64,000 bases of DNA from contig CAVVFN010000008.1 in assembly GCA_963747515.1 (NCBI GenBank), forward strand, positions 496,001-560,000, given 5' to 3'. The stretch comes from Mariniphaga sp963747515. GTDB lineage: Bacteria > Bacteroidota > Bacteroidia > Bacteroidales > Prolixibacteraceae. The notes beneath the pieces were generated by a model. The model was not told the DNA's origin and made no database searches. It was given only the letters and a program-made list of their open reading frames with translations. Below, in pieces: positions 53,926 to 63,140 of this stretch. Position 1 is the first letter of the stretch; every line of letters begins with the position of its first letter. A program made the position numbers and the translations under genes.

Positions 53926-55332
53926 ATGCGTCTTTTCCTCCTTTTCCTTCTGATGATAGGTTTTCTTGATGCTTCCTGTACTGAAATTTCAGGACAAAAT
54001 AAAGAATATGCGGGAAGGAAACTCAGGTTTTTTAAATATTCCGATCCGGTTACAAGAGAAAAAATTCCTGTTTTCATACTCGATGTAGATGTTGCAGGAA
54101 ATTATAAGGCAATTGCTGAAGTTGACAAAACCACCTTTGTCTTTAGTGAGTTTGGAATCTATCGAGGAAATTTGTTTTTGGAAAAAGGAAAAAAAACGGA
54201 GATACTGCTACCTCCTGTGCGTGAAAAAACGTTTGCTGAGCAAAAAAATCCATACTTCAGCCCAGTGGAATTCTGGTTCTCTACTGCAGAAGGCAATCAG
54301 TTAAATGATAGAATCTCAGCCTTCGACAGTCAATTAAACCAGCTGACCGATAAGTATTTTAACCGACTATATTTTGGTCATTCACAAAGTGCTTTTGACT
54401 CGATTCAAATACAACTGCAGCAGCAGTTCGGTGGAATTGATTCAAAAACCTTTATACTGCATAAAAATTTGAAATTAAAAGCAGTAGAAGCAGATGCTTT
54501 CAGAATGAATCCGGTAAAAATTGCTCCTGCCTTTACAAATGTAGGGTTCGAATTTTGGACCCATCCTGCGTTTATTCAGCTTTTTGATAAAACATTCGCC
54601 GGTAATCTCAGCTCTGAAGTAAAATCGAAGCAGGGAAATTCCGTGTTAAAAGCCATTTCGGAAGAAGATGTTGCATTTTTTACAACTTTTATAAAAACAA
54701 ACTATCAAATAACCGGGCCTTTGTCTGACCTGGTTTTCTTAAAATTGCTGCACGATGGTTTTTATTCCGGTGATTTCCCGCAGGAAAGCATACTGAAAAT
54801 ATTATCCGGCAGGCATTTTTCTGCCAATCCAAATCAGGTTATTAAGGCTATAGCTGAAAATCTGGTTCAAAAGCTGATGCATCTGCGCTCCGGAACCAAG
54901 GCACCTGTTATCTGCCTCAAAAATATTAACGGCATTCAGTTTTGTACCAATCAAACCGCAGATAAATTCAAATACCTTATTTTTGCCGATACAGAAATGG
55001 CAGTTTGCAGGGAACAGCTTAAATACCTGACTAAAATTAAGGAGATGTTTAGTAGACACCTCGAGATATATGTTATCCTGCTAAAATCAAATATTGTTGA
55101 AATGAAGAAGTTTCTTGTTGAAGAAAATATCCCCGGGATTCATCTTGTCGACAGTAACAGCGAATATATTGAAAAATATAAAGTAAAATCATTCCCTACC
55201 TGTCATTTACTCAATAGCAGTCACGAAATAGTTTTTCAGGATACAAAAGCACCTCTCGATGGATTCGAGCAACAATTTGGTAACTATCTCCGTAAAGAGC
55301 TGTTTATGCAGCAGCGGAATCCATCGCATTAA
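53926..55332 (+). CDS. Secreted TlpA-like thioredoxin-fold protein lacking CxxC
   Basis: 468 residues from the ATG at 53926, which opens a signal peptide (RLFLLFLLMIGFLDASCTE) whose Cys could be a lipobox. The last ~145 residues have a thioredoxin-like fold (FKYLIFADTEMAVCREQL, IPGIHLVDSNSEYIEKYKVKSFPTCHLL with the cis-Pro), but the CxxC of redox TlpA proteins is reduced to a single Cys (MAVC; DNA ~54985-55011). It probably binds rather than reduces disulfides, or acts as a structural or chaperone-like protein. It starts 16 bp after coaD. Confidence 0.65.
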   Translation: MRLFLLFLLMIGFLDASCTEISGQNKEYAGRKLRFFKYSDPVTREKIPVFILDVDVAGNYKAIAEVDKTTFVFSEFGIYRGNLFLEKGKKTEILLPPVREKTFAEQKNPYFSPVEFWFSTAEGNQLNDRISAFDSQLNQLTDKYFNRLYFGHSQSAFDSIQIQLQQQFGGIDSKTFILHKNLKLKAVEADAFRMNPVKIAPAFTNVGFEFWTHPAFIQLFDKTFAGNLSSEVKSKQGNSVLKAISEEDVAFFTTFIKTNYQITGPLSDLVFLKLLHDGFYSGDFPQESILKILSGRHFSANPNQVIKAIAENLVQKLMHLRSGTKAPVICLKNINGIQFCTNQTADKFKYLIFADTEMAVCREQLKYLTKIKEMFSRHLEIYVILLKSNIVEMKKFLVEENIPGIHLVDSNSEYIEKYKVKSFPTCHLLNSSHEIVFQDTKAPLDGFEQQFGNYLRKELFMQQRNPSH

Positions 55333-55378
55333 GCTTTGCTATTTTCTTTATTTCTTGTGTTGTTTTTTCTATTTTCAT

Positions 55379-56005
55379 TTAAAGATACAGGGTAATTATT
55401 TGCTTCAGGTTTTCATAGGTGTTGGATAAAATCTCCTCAAATCCACTTTTATCCATCCATTTTACCTTTGTTATTCCTTCTTCCTGCTGAGGTGTGCCGA
55501 AAAGATTTCCGTTGTAATTCATCTGGAACCAAAAAGTTTCCTTAAAAATCCACTGACCCAATGTACGCGCATAAGGTGATTTATACAAATGGAATGTGGA
55601 AGGAAGCCTTTGTTCAATTCCTTCAGGAGTAACACCAGTTTCTTCCTCAACCTCACGCAGTGCAGCCTTTTCAGCCGACTCCCCCTTTTCCAGCTTACCT
55701 TTGGGTAAATCCCACTTACCATTTCTAAAAATGAACAGAAGTTTTTCATCTGCAACTACAACACCACCGGCTGCATGAATAACTCTAAAAGCTGACTGAA
55801 ACAATTTAAAAAATGCTTCCGGATTTTCATGCACAATACAGGCTTCATTTAAGTTACTGGTTTCGAAACTTCTGAACCACATCCGGATTTCTTCAACGGT
55901 ACTTTTTTCATTAAACATTACCGATGGTTTATTAATTGTTATATTCCCCGGGGCACCAATTTTAATCACCCGCTCATTCAGAAAAACTTTATACATTTGC
56001 TTCAT
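55379..56005 (-). CDS. NUDIX hydrolase
   Basis: About 208 residues from the ATG at 56005 (MKQMYKVFLNERVIKIG); the frame extends to 56194, but the extra N-terminus would overlap pyrE. The Nudix box is seen as GKLEKGESAEKAALREVEEETGV, with the catalytic REVEEE glutamates. A ~75-residue N-terminal part precedes the Nudix domain, common in Bacteroidota relatives. It hydrolyses a nucleoside diphosphate derivative. It is divergent from pyrE with only 22 bp between starts. Confidence 0.85.
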   Translation of the reverse strand: MKQMYKVFLNERVIKIGAPGNITINKPSVMFNEKSTVEEIRMWFRSFETSNLNEACIVHENPEAFFKLFQSAFRVIHAAGGVVVADEKLLFIFRNGKWDLPKGKLEKGESAEKAALREVEEETGVTPEGIEQRLPSTFHLYKSPYARTLGQWIFKETFWFQMNYNGNLFGTPQQEEGITKVKWMDKSGFEEILSNTYENLKQIITLYL

Positions 56006-56027
56006 ACTTGATAAAAAACAGCTTAAA

Positions 56028-56660
56028 ATGGAACAATTACAACTTGAAATTACGAAAAAACTATTGGAAATAAATACCATAAAAATACAACCATCAAATC
56101 CATTTACATGGGCTTCAGGATGGAAATCCCCCATATACTGTGACAACAGAAAAATATTATCGTATCCCGATACCCGTTCCTTTATAAGGAACAAATTTGT
56201 AGAAATTATCGGAGAAAAATACCCTCAGGCGGAAGTAATTGCCGGGGTTGCCACAGGAGCTATTGCTCATGGAGTTCTGGTAGCAGAAGTGCTGAAACTG
56301 CCTTTTATTTATGTCAGGGCAAAACCCAAAGGACACGGATTGGAAAATCTGATTGAAGGGGATTTAAAACCCGGTCAGCAGGTAGTGGTTATTGAAGATT
56401 TGGTATCAACCGGCGACAGCAGCCTGAAAGCAGCTGAAGCAATCAATAATGCTGGTGGAAAAGTAGTTGGAATGCTTTCAATATTCACCTACAATTTTGA
56501 TGTTGCCCATGAAAAGTTCAGGCTGGCAAAAATTGAGCTTACCTCATTGGGCCAGTATCAAACTTTAATTCAAACGGCACTCGAATTGGGAGAGATTTCA
56601 GAAAACCAGGTACAGACATTGATGGAATGGCGTAAAGATCCCGCGAACTGGGGAAAATAA
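56028..56660 (+). CDS. pyrE: Orotate phosphoribosyltransferase
   Basis: 210 residues. PRPP-binding motif VVVIEDLVSTGDSSLKAA and the N-terminal orotate-binding sequence ASGWKSPIYCDNR are present. It joins orotate to PRPP in de novo UMP synthesis. It diverges from the NUDIX gene with a very short 22-bp space between start codons, so the promoters must overlap the coding ends or lie within them. It precedes the SRPBCC gene by 9 bp. Confidence 0.94.
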   Translation: MEQLQLEITKKLLEINTIKIQPSNPFTWASGWKSPIYCDNRKILSYPDTRSFIRNKFVEIIGEKYPQAEVIAGVATGAIAHGVLVAEVLKLPFIYVRAKPKGHGLENLIEGDLKPGQQVVVIEDLVSTGDSSLKAAEAINNAGGKVVGMLSIFTYNFDVAHEKFRLAKIELTSLGQYQTLIQTALELGEISENQVQTLMEWRKDPANWGK

Positions 56661-56669
56661 GAAGCATTT

Positions 56670-57119
56670 ATGACAGTAAGTAAATACGTTAGCAAAACAA
56701 CATTCATTGAGCATAACCAGCAGGTAATATATGATCACCTTTCGAATTTCGAGAACCTGGGAGCCTATCTAAACTCAGGATTGCTGGAAAAAATAGCAAA
56801 AAAAGTTCCGCAGGTTACTATTTCCGATTTCGAGTCGGATCGTGATACATGCCGGTTTAAGGTTACAGGTATGGGGCTGGCAAAAGTCCGGATAACAGAC
56901 CGTGAGCCATACAAGACCATTAAAGTTCAGAGTGAGGGCGGTTTACCCATTGGACTCACATTCTGGATTCAATTGATGCCTGTAAATGCATTTCAGACAA
57001 AAATGCGACTGACCCTTCATGCCGATATGAATATGATGATTAAAATGATGTTGGGCGACAGGCTGGAAGAAGGGCTTAATCAGCTGGCACAAACCCTTTC
57101 TGAGCTTCCCTATAAATAA
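56670..57119 (+). CDS. SRPBCC-domain protein
   Basis: 149 residues. START/SRPBCC ligand-binding fold pattern: KTTFIEHNQQVIYDHLSNFENLGAYLNS at the start, a hydrophobic middle and the long C-terminal helix. No enzyme motif is seen. It shares a transcript with pyrE (9 bp gap) and converges on birA, whose stop is 1 bp away. Ligand unknown. Confidence 0.8.
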   Translation: MTVSKYVSKTTFIEHNQQVIYDHLSNFENLGAYLNSGLLEKIAKKVPQVTISDFESDRDTCRFKVTGMGLAKVRITDREPYKTIKVQSEGGLPIGLTFWIQLMPVNAFQTKMRLTLHADMNMMIKMMLGDRLEEGLNQLAQTLSELPYK

Positions 57120-57120
57120 G

Positions 57121-57864
57121 CTAAATCATAAACTGAATCTCTTTAAAAAAGTAAGCGTTTGTTTTTCCGGAACGATTTTCCAGCAAGAGCTGGCCATATT
57201 CTCCTATGCCAACAATACGGGCTTCGAATAATCGTTCCTCCTCCTTATACCAGGCCCAGGTGTTTCTGCGAAAAAGATTATTGAAATAGGCAGAATCAAT
57301 GCCGTTGTATGCTCCGGTGTTAAGTTGCTGGTACAATCCCATAAAAACTTCCTGCAGTTCTCCTGCAGCATCCATAACATTATATTCAATTCCATTAACC
57401 ATTTTCAGCGACACAGGATTGGGCAGTTCCCTGCTGAACTCAACCTGGTTGAGATTCAGCCCTATTCCTGCAACTGCAGAAAAAAAGACATCTCCCTTTA
57501 TTGACGTTTCAATTAAGATTCCGGCTACTTTTTTATTTCCAATATAAATATCATTCGGCCATTTAATGGAAGCATCGGCAACTTTATCTGACAACCACCC
57601 GATTATGGCTAAACTTGCTATCTTTGATAAATAAAATTGTTTTGTTACCGGCAAAAAGGATGGATACAAAATAATACTTGTCAGCAAATTTTTTCCCGTT
57701 GCACTTTCCCAGCCGTTTTCTCGGTGACCTTTACCTTTAAATTGGTAATGTGCCAAAACGACAGTACCATTTTTGGGCAATTCCGAAGAAATTAACTGAT
57801 TGGCATAGTTGTTGGTTGAATCAATTTCAGTTAAAACTATAATATTATTTAAATCCTTTTTCAT
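57121..57864 (-). CDS. birA: Biotin-[acetyl-CoA-carboxylase] ligase (no HTH domain)
   Basis: 247 residues. Ligase domain only; there is no N-terminal DNA-binding domain, so it is not a BirA-type repressor. The biotinyl-AMP loop is FKGKGHRENGWESATGKNL, where the usual GRGRRG is KGKGHR, a difference that is seen in other Bacteroidota. The catalytic Lys lies in IKWPNDIYIGNKKVAGILIE. It attaches biotin to carboxylase carrier proteins. It converges on the SRPBCC gene with a 1-bp gap and diverges from rsfS. Confidence 0.9.
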   Translation of the reverse strand: MKKDLNNIIVLTEIDSTNNYANQLISSELPKNGTVVLAHYQFKGKGHRENGWESATGKNLLTSIILYPSFLPVTKQFYLSKIASLAIIGWLSDKVADASIKWPNDIYIGNKKVAGILIETSIKGDVFFSAVAGIGLNLNQVEFSRELPNPVSLKMVNGIEYNVMDAAGELQEVFMGLYQQLNTGAYNGIDSAYFNNLFRRNTWAWYKEEERLFEARIVGIGEYGQLLLENRSGKTNAYFFKEIQFMI

Positions 57865-57991
57865 CTCTTATCAAGTGATTTATTAATTTGTTTTAGTTTG
57901 ATTTAATTATGCACAAAGTTGATGAATTTTTGTTACATTATTTTATCAGTAGCCTAAATCAATTTTTCAAAATGAAGTTAGGCAAAAAGTA

Positions 57992-57999
57992 TATATTTG
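57992..57999 (+). promoter_or_regulatory. Candidate -7 box for the rsfS-ftsH operon
   Basis: TATATTTG matches the Bacteroidota TAnnTTTG consensus and ends about 18 bp before the rsfS ATG. A run of T (57963-57967) sits at roughly -33. Reasonable but not proven. Confidence 0.45.
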
Positions 58000-58017
58000 T
58001 AGTGTTAAATATTTTTT

Positions 58018-58380
58018 ATGAATTATAACTCAGAAAGTACCGAAAATATAAAAAATGCAATTCTTGAAGGAATAAGAAAAATAAAAGGGAAAGAATTAAC
58101 AATAATAGATTTAAATACAATTCATTATACAGAATGCGGATTTTTTGTTATATGTCACGGCAGTTCATCGACGCATGTAAGTTCCATAGCACAATCGGTG
58201 GAAGAGACAGTAAAAGAAGAAACCGGATTAAATGCATGGCATACTGAAGGATACAGAAATGCAACATGGATACTGCTTGATTATGGAGAAATTGTGGTCC
58301 ATGTATTTCATGAGCAGACAAGAATTTTCTATAATCTAGAAGATCTTTGGTCTGATGCACAAATAACAAAAACGGAATAA
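58018..58380 (+). CDS. rsfS: Ribosomal silencing factor RsfS
   Basis: 120 residues, standard length. Pattern seen: LNTIHYTECGFFVICHGSS...THVSSIAQSVEE, LNAWHTEGYRNATWILLDYGEIVVHVFHEQTRIFYNLEDLW. RsfS binds uL14 and blocks subunit joining under starvation. It lies 16 bp upstream of ftsH, an order conserved in Bacteroidota. Confidence 0.95.
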   Translation: MNYNSESTENIKNAILEGIRKIKGKELTIIDLNTIHYTECGFFVICHGSSSTHVSSIAQSVEETVKEETGLNAWHTEGYRNATWILLDYGEIVVHVFHEQTRIFYNLEDLWSDAQITKTE

Positions 58381-58396
58381 GAAACAGAAAATAACT

Positions 58397-60466
58397 ATGA
58401 TAGAAAAAAACAACAATAAAAATCCAATACCTCCTCCCAATCAATTTAAACCTGGTGGAAAAAGAAACGACAAAAAAAAACCTCCTAAGGGGCCGAAATT
58501 CAATGCCTATTGGATTTATGGCCTTATTGCACTCATATTTATCGCAGTCCAGTATTACCTGAGCACCAGCAGTGGTCCCGTTGAAACCAACTGGAGTGAA
58601 GTAAAATCTACCATGCTGGCCAACAATGATATTGAACGCATTGTGGTAGTAAATGAGAAAAAAGCAAATATTTATTTAAAGAAAAACAGCATTGAAAAAT
58701 ACAAAGATAAATTCGATGATCAATTTACCCAGCCTTCAGAGGAAGGTCCTCAATTTACTTTTACAATAGGTTCAGTAGAAACTTTTGAACGTAATTTAAG
58801 GGAAGCACAGGAAGGAACAGGCTCAGAAGTGTTACCGGAATACAAGGAAGAACGAAATTGGGCCGGGGAAATCTTATGGACTATAGGTCCTTTTGCACTG
58901 ATTATTATTCTCTGGCTTTGGATATTCAGAAGAATGAGCCGTGGTGCGGCAGGAGGTTCAGGAGGCATTTTCAACGTAGGTAAATCACAGGCAAAAATAT
59001 TCGATAAGGATCAAAGGGTTACTTCCTCGTTTAAAGATGTAGCAGGTTTAGCTGAAGCTAAACAGGAAGTGGAAGAAATAGTGGAATTTTTAAAGAACCC
59101 TACCAAATTTACAAAACTTGGAGGAAAAATACCTAAAGGCGCTTTGTTGGTCGGGCCTCCCGGAACAGGCAAAACCTTATTGGCCAAAGCAGTAGCAGGT
59201 GAAGCCGAAGTACCGTTCTTTTCCATGTCGGGTTCCGACTTTGTTGAAATGTTTGTAGGTGTCGGAGCTTCCAGGGTACGCGACCTTTTTAAGCAGGCAA
59301 AAGAGAAAGCACCTTGTATTGTTTTTATTGATGAAATTGATGCCATTGGCCGTGCCCGTGGTAAAAACCCCAATTTTGGATCAAATGATGAGCGAGAGAA
59401 TACGCTTAATCAGTTGCTTACTGAGATGGATGGGTTTGATACCAACAGCGGAGTCATTATACTTGCTGCCACCAACCGGGCAGATGTCCTGGACCGGGCT
59501 CTTATGCGTGCCGGACGATTCGACAGGCAGATACATGTTGAATTACCCGACCTGCAGGAACGGGCTGAAATATTTAAGGTACACCTGCGCCCATTAAAGC
59601 TGAACGAAGATGTGAAGGTTGAATTCCTTGCCAAACAAACTCCTGGTTTCTCAGGTGCTGATATTGCCAATGTTTGTAATGAATCGGCATTGATTGCCGC
59701 ACGAAAGAACCGTGAAACGGTTACCAAACAGGATTTCCTTGATGCTGTTGACCGTATAATCGGCGGGTTGGAAAAGAAAAATAAAATCATCTCAAAAGAA
59801 GAGAAAAAAACAATTGCATATCATGAAGCCGGTCATGCTACCATCAGCTGGTTACTGGAGTACGCGCATCCGCTGGTAAAAGTAACCATAGTACCACGAG
59901 GAAAGGCTCTTGGCGCTGCATGGTACCTGCCAGAAGAACGTTCAATTACCACGAAAGACCAGTTGCTGGACGAGATGTGTTCTGCATTGGGTGGCAGGGC
60001 TGCAGAAGAACTTACATTTAATCGAGTGTCTTCGGGAGCACAAAACGATTTGGAGAAAATTACCAAACAAGCCTACGCTATGGTTAGCTACTTTGGAATG
60101 AGCGATAAAGTGGGTAATGTTAGCTTTTATGATTCCACAGGGCAAACCGATTATACCTTCTCGAAACCTTACAGTGAAAAAACTGCAGAATTAATCGATG
60201 AAGAAGTAAAAAAACTAATCGATGAACAGTATATACGTGCAAAAAAAGTACTTTCAGAACAAGTTGAAGGACACCGGAAGCTGGCAGAACTGCTGCTTGA
60301 AAGGGAAGTAATATTCAGCGAAGATCTTGAAGCTATTTTTGGAAAACGGCATTGGGATAAGGAAAAACTAATTGAAGTAGAAAATATTGAAGAAGTTAAA
60401 AAACATAAAGCAACTGATGAAACTTCAGAAGATAATAACGATGCCGGACATACTCTTTCAGCTTAA
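58397..60466 (+). CDS. ftsH: ATP-dependent zinc metalloprotease FtsH
   Basis: 689 residues. Two N-terminal membrane helices flank a periplasmic domain, then AAA+ ATPase motifs: Walker A GPPGTGKT (residues ~253-260), FIDEIDAIG for Walker B. Zinc motif HEAGH is near residue 476. Degrades misfolded membrane proteins and regulators. It is followed by DUF2007 and cdsA. Length and motifs are normal. Confidence 0.96.
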   Translation: MIEKNNNKNPIPPPNQFKPGGKRNDKKKPPKGPKFNAYWIYGLIALIFIAVQYYLSTSSGPVETNWSEVKSTMLANNDIERIVVVNEKKANIYLKKNSIEKYKDKFDDQFTQPSEEGPQFTFTIGSVETFERNLREAQEGTGSEVLPEYKEERNWAGEILWTIGPFALIIILWLWIFRRMSRGAAGGSGGIFNVGKSQAKIFDKDQRVTSSFKDVAGLAEAKQEVEEIVEFLKNPTKFTKLGGKIPKGALLVGPPGTGKTLLAKAVAGEAEVPFFSMSGSDFVEMFVGVGASRVRDLFKQAKEKAPCIVFIDEIDAIGRARGKNPNFGSNDERENTLNQLLTEMDGFDTNSGVIILAATNRADVLDRALMRAGRFDRQIHVELPDLQERAEIFKVHLRPLKLNEDVKVEFLAKQTPGFSGADIANVCNESALIAARKNRETVTKQDFLDAVDRIIGGLEKKNKIISKEEKKTIAYHEAGHATISWLLEYAHPLVKVTIVPRGKALGAAWYLPEERSITTKDQLLDEMCSALGGRAAEELTFNRVSSGAQNDLEKITKQAYAMVSYFGMSDKVGNVSFYDSTGQTDYTFSKPYSEKTAELIDEEVKKLIDEQYIRAKKVLSEQVEGHRKLAELLLEREVIFSEDLEAIFGKRHWDKEKLIEVENIEEVKKHKATDETSEDNNDAGHTLSA

Positions 60467-60486
60467 TTTTTGAACTTTTACTGACA

Positions 60487-60693
60487 ATGGAAAAAGGTTG
60501 GGTGGAAATATTTCTTACTGCACATGAATATCAAGCCTCAATGGCTGTTGATATACTGCAAAGTGCAGGCATTAAGGCAGTGTTGATGAATCAGCATGAT
60601 TCAGCTTATAATTCTTTCGGAGATTACATCGTTTATGTTGAACAGGGTGAGGAGCAGACAGCCAGAGATTTAATTAAAGATCTGAAGCATTGA
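60487..60693 (+). CDS. DUF2007 domain protein
   Basis: 68 residues: the DUF2007 pattern IFLTAHEYQASMAVDILQSAGIKAVLMNQHDSA. Small cytosolic protein of unknown function, sometimes described as a signal-transducing GlnB-like protein. It precedes cdsA with a 4-bp overlap (stop TGA at 60691-60693 within TTGA). Its conserved link between ftsH and cdsA suggests a role at the membrane or in lipid synthesis, but this is inference. Confidence 0.82.
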   Translation: MEKGWVEIFLTAHEYQASMAVDILQSAGIKAVLMNQHDSAYNSFGDYIVYVEQGEEQTARDLIKDLKH

Positions 60694-61517
60694 AAGACTT
60701 AACCAGACGATCGGTTACCGGTATATTTTACATCGTTTTAATGCTGGGTGGGGCAGCTTTTCATCCGGTTGTTTTTGCCATTGTATTTGGAACACTTATG
60801 TTTTTTACCCAACTTGAATTTTACAAATTGGTAGAATCGGCAGGAAGCAGGCCACGTAAAAATTTTGGGCTTACCCTGGGGGTGCTCTTCTTTTTGACTT
60901 CCTTTGGCATGGTGAACAGTATACTGCCTGTTAAATCATACCTTATATTTGTTCCTGCCCTTACTTTCCTATTGTTATATGAAGCTTTCAGTGAACGCTC
61001 AGGAATTTTGCAGAACAGTGCCATAACTTTTACAGGATTTATATATGTGGCCATTCCTTTTAGTTTACTGCATTTCATTGTTCACCCAGGTTACCCCAAT
61101 TATCCGGTTTTTAATTCAAATATTCTCATTGGTGTGTTCCTGATTGTCTGGATATATGATTCAATGGCATATATGACCGGCTCCAAATTTGGAAAACATA
61201 AAATCAACAGAAAAATTTCACCTAATAAATCCTGGGAAGGGTGTATTGGAGGAACGTTTTTTGGTTTGCTTATGGGGGTTGCGAATTCACTAATGTTCCC
61301 TCAACCTACTCTTTTCGATTGGTTGATTATATCAGTTCTTGTAATTATTTTTGGAACCCTTGGAGATTTGTTTGAATCCATTATTAAACGAAGACTAAAT
61401 GTAAAAGATTCGGGAACTATGCTCCCTGGTCATGGGGGCCTGCTTGATCGTTTCGACAGTCTGCTGTTTGCCCTACCTGTTGTGTATGTCTGGTTGAATT
61501 TCTCAGGGAATCTTTAA
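60690..61517 (+). CDS. cdsA: Phosphatidate cytidylyltransferase (TTG start)
   Basis: 275 residues with about eight membrane helices. The CTP transferase signature is FGTLGDLFESIIKRRLNVKDSGTMLPGHGGLLDRFDS with the conserved D, K, R, D residues. It makes CDP-diacylglycerol from phosphatidate. The start is a TTG at 60690 overlapping the DUF2007 stop by 4 bp; no closer ATG gives a full N-terminus. It lies before psd and pssA, making the pathway CDP-DAG to PS to PE. Confidence 0.93.
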   Translation: MKDLTRRSVTGIFYIVLMLGGAAFHPVVFAIVFGTLMFFTQLEFYKLVESAGSRPRKNFGLTLGVLFFLTSFGMVNSILPVKSYLIFVPALTFLLLYEAFSERSGILQNSAITFTGFIYVAIPFSLLHFIVHPGYPNYPVFNSNILIGVFLIVWIYDSMAYMTGSKFGKHKINRKISPNKSWEGCIGGTFFGLLMGVANSLMFPQPTLFDWLIISVLVIIFGTLGDLFESIIKRRLNVKDSGTMLPGHGGLLDRFDSLLFALPVVYVWLNFSGNL

Positions 61518-61655
61518 ATTCCCGCATAAAAGAGGTCAGGTAATTAAAAAAAAAGAATTGGGATGTTAGAATAAACCTGTCATTGTGTAAGATTAAAATA
61601 AGCAACGTAATTAAAAAAAGAAAATAGAATAAAATCTTAAACAGTAAATTATAAT

Positions 61656-62312
61656 ATGAAAATACATAAAGAAGGACAAAAAGTAATCCCGGTGGCTTTT
61701 TTTGTTCTGGCAGTAATTGATGCCATTATTTATATTCTACTGAGAGATTATCTGATCTTTTATTTCCTGATGGCTGCTTCCCTTGTATTGGCTGCCCTAA
61801 TTGTCTATTTCTTCAGGGAGCCATACAGGGAAATAAAAAAAGAGGATAATCATATACTGGCACCGGCTGACGGAGAAATTGTAGAGATATTAAAAGTCTA
61901 TGAAAAAGAATATTTTAAAGACCAACGTCTCCAGGTTTCTATTTTTATGTCGCCGTTAAATGTGCATCAAAACCGTACACCAGTTGAAGGAGAAGTAGTT
62001 TACCGTAATCATAAAAAAGGGGTTTATTATCCGGCTTTTGTAAAAAAATCATCAGAGAAAAATGAGCGGTGTTCTACTGTTTTTAAAATGAAAAATGGGG
62101 TGGAAATCATGTCACGGCAGATTGCCGGAACAGTTGCTCAGCGTATTGTAAATTATATGAAACCGGGAGATATGGTGGAACAGGGGCAGGAATATGGTTT
62201 TATCAGGTTCGGTTCAAGAGTGGATGTATTTTTACCTGCAAACACTCATGTGCAGGTAAAGTTACACACAAAAACTATTGGCGGAAAAACAGTAATCGCC
62301 TTATTTAAATAA
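61656..62312 (+). CDS. psd: Phosphatidylserine decarboxylase (short form)
   Basis: 218 residues. Two N-terminal hydrophobic segments, then the soluble decarboxylase region: ADGEIVEI, IFMSPLNVHQNRTP and the maturation site in RFGSRVDV, where self-cleavage at Gly-Ser makes the pyruvoyl cofactor. The short length is the archaeal/Bacteroidota-type. It makes phosphatidylethanolamine. Lies 5 bp before pssA, and about 140 bp after cdsA. Confidence 0.93.
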   Translation: MKIHKEGQKVIPVAFFVLAVIDAIIYILLRDYLIFYFLMAASLVLAALIVYFFREPYREIKKEDNHILAPADGEIVEILKVYEKEYFKDQRLQVSIFMSPLNVHQNRTPVEGEVVYRNHKKGVYYPAFVKKSSEKNERCSTVFKMKNGVEIMSRQIAGTVAQRIVNYMKPGDMVEQGQEYGFIRFGSRVDVFLPANTHVQVKLHTKTIGGKTVIALFK

Positions 62313-62317
62313 TTATA

Positions 62318-63064
62318 ATGAGGAAGTTACTAAAACAGGTTCCAAATTTTATAACTTCTCTAAACCTTATATCGGGCTCATTGGCCGTAATATTTGCCAT
62401 TGACGGTCACCTTATTTGGGCAGGTATATTTATATGTGTAGCTGCTGTATTCGATTTTCTTGATGGAGTAGCCGCCAGACTTTTACATGCCTATTCTGAA
62501 ATTGGAAAAGAACTGGATTCACTTGCTGATATGATTTCATTTGGACTGGCACCTGCAACTGTTTTATTTACATTGCTTGAGTTTTCCCTTTTCGGAAAAA
62601 ATCAACCAATTTGGAGCATATCGGCTCAATGGTATCAGTGGATGATTCTTTTCTCTGCATTGCTTATGCCCGTAATGAGCGCCTTGCGATTAGCCCGGTA
62701 CAATGCAGCTCAATCGGGGGAGACTTATTTTTTAGGATTGCCTACTCCAGCTAATGCCCTGTTTTGGGCATCTCTTGGATTAATGCTTGAAATTCCGCGC
62801 TACCAGGAATTGTTTAAACTGATATATTCAACCCAAACATTAATACTGCTGGGAATTTTCACCTCCGGAATGCTTGTTATCAGTATGCCTATGTTTTCAT
62901 TGAAAGTTAAAAGCCTAAAGCTTAAAGAAAACTGGTATCGTTATCTGTTTCTCCTTCTGTCATTAATTCTTCTCTCTGTATTTCATATTTATGGTCTTGC
63001 CTTAATTATCCTGCTTTATATCTTTTTAAATATCTTTTTTTACCTGTTGCACATCCGATATTAA
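62318..63064 (+). CDS. pssA: CDP-diacylglycerol--serine O-phosphatidyltransferase
   Basis: 248 residues, about eight membrane helices. CDP-alcohol phosphotransferase signature is seen as FDFLDGVAARLLHAYSEIGKELDSLADMIS (DG..AR....G...D...D). It makes phosphatidylserine from CDP-DAG and serine, the substrate of psd 5 bp upstream. Last gene of the block; the converging purF-like gene lies beyond a hairpin. Confidence 0.94.
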   Translation: MRKLLKQVPNFITSLNLISGSLAVIFAIDGHLIWAGIFICVAAVFDFLDGVAARLLHAYSEIGKELDSLADMISFGLAPATVLFTLLEFSLFGKNQPIWSISAQWYQWMILFSALLMPVMSALRLARYNAAQSGETYFLGLPTPANALFWASLGLMLEIPRYQELFKLIYSTQTLILLGIFTSGMLVISMPMFSLKVKSLKLKENWYRYLFLLLSLILLSVFHIYGLALIILLYIFLNIFFYLLHIRY

Positions 63065-63140
63065 AAACTATTGAGCAGGGAAAATAGCTAAGATTGGAAA
63101 TTGTACCAAAGGGAATTTCCTGATTATAACACATAAAAAA

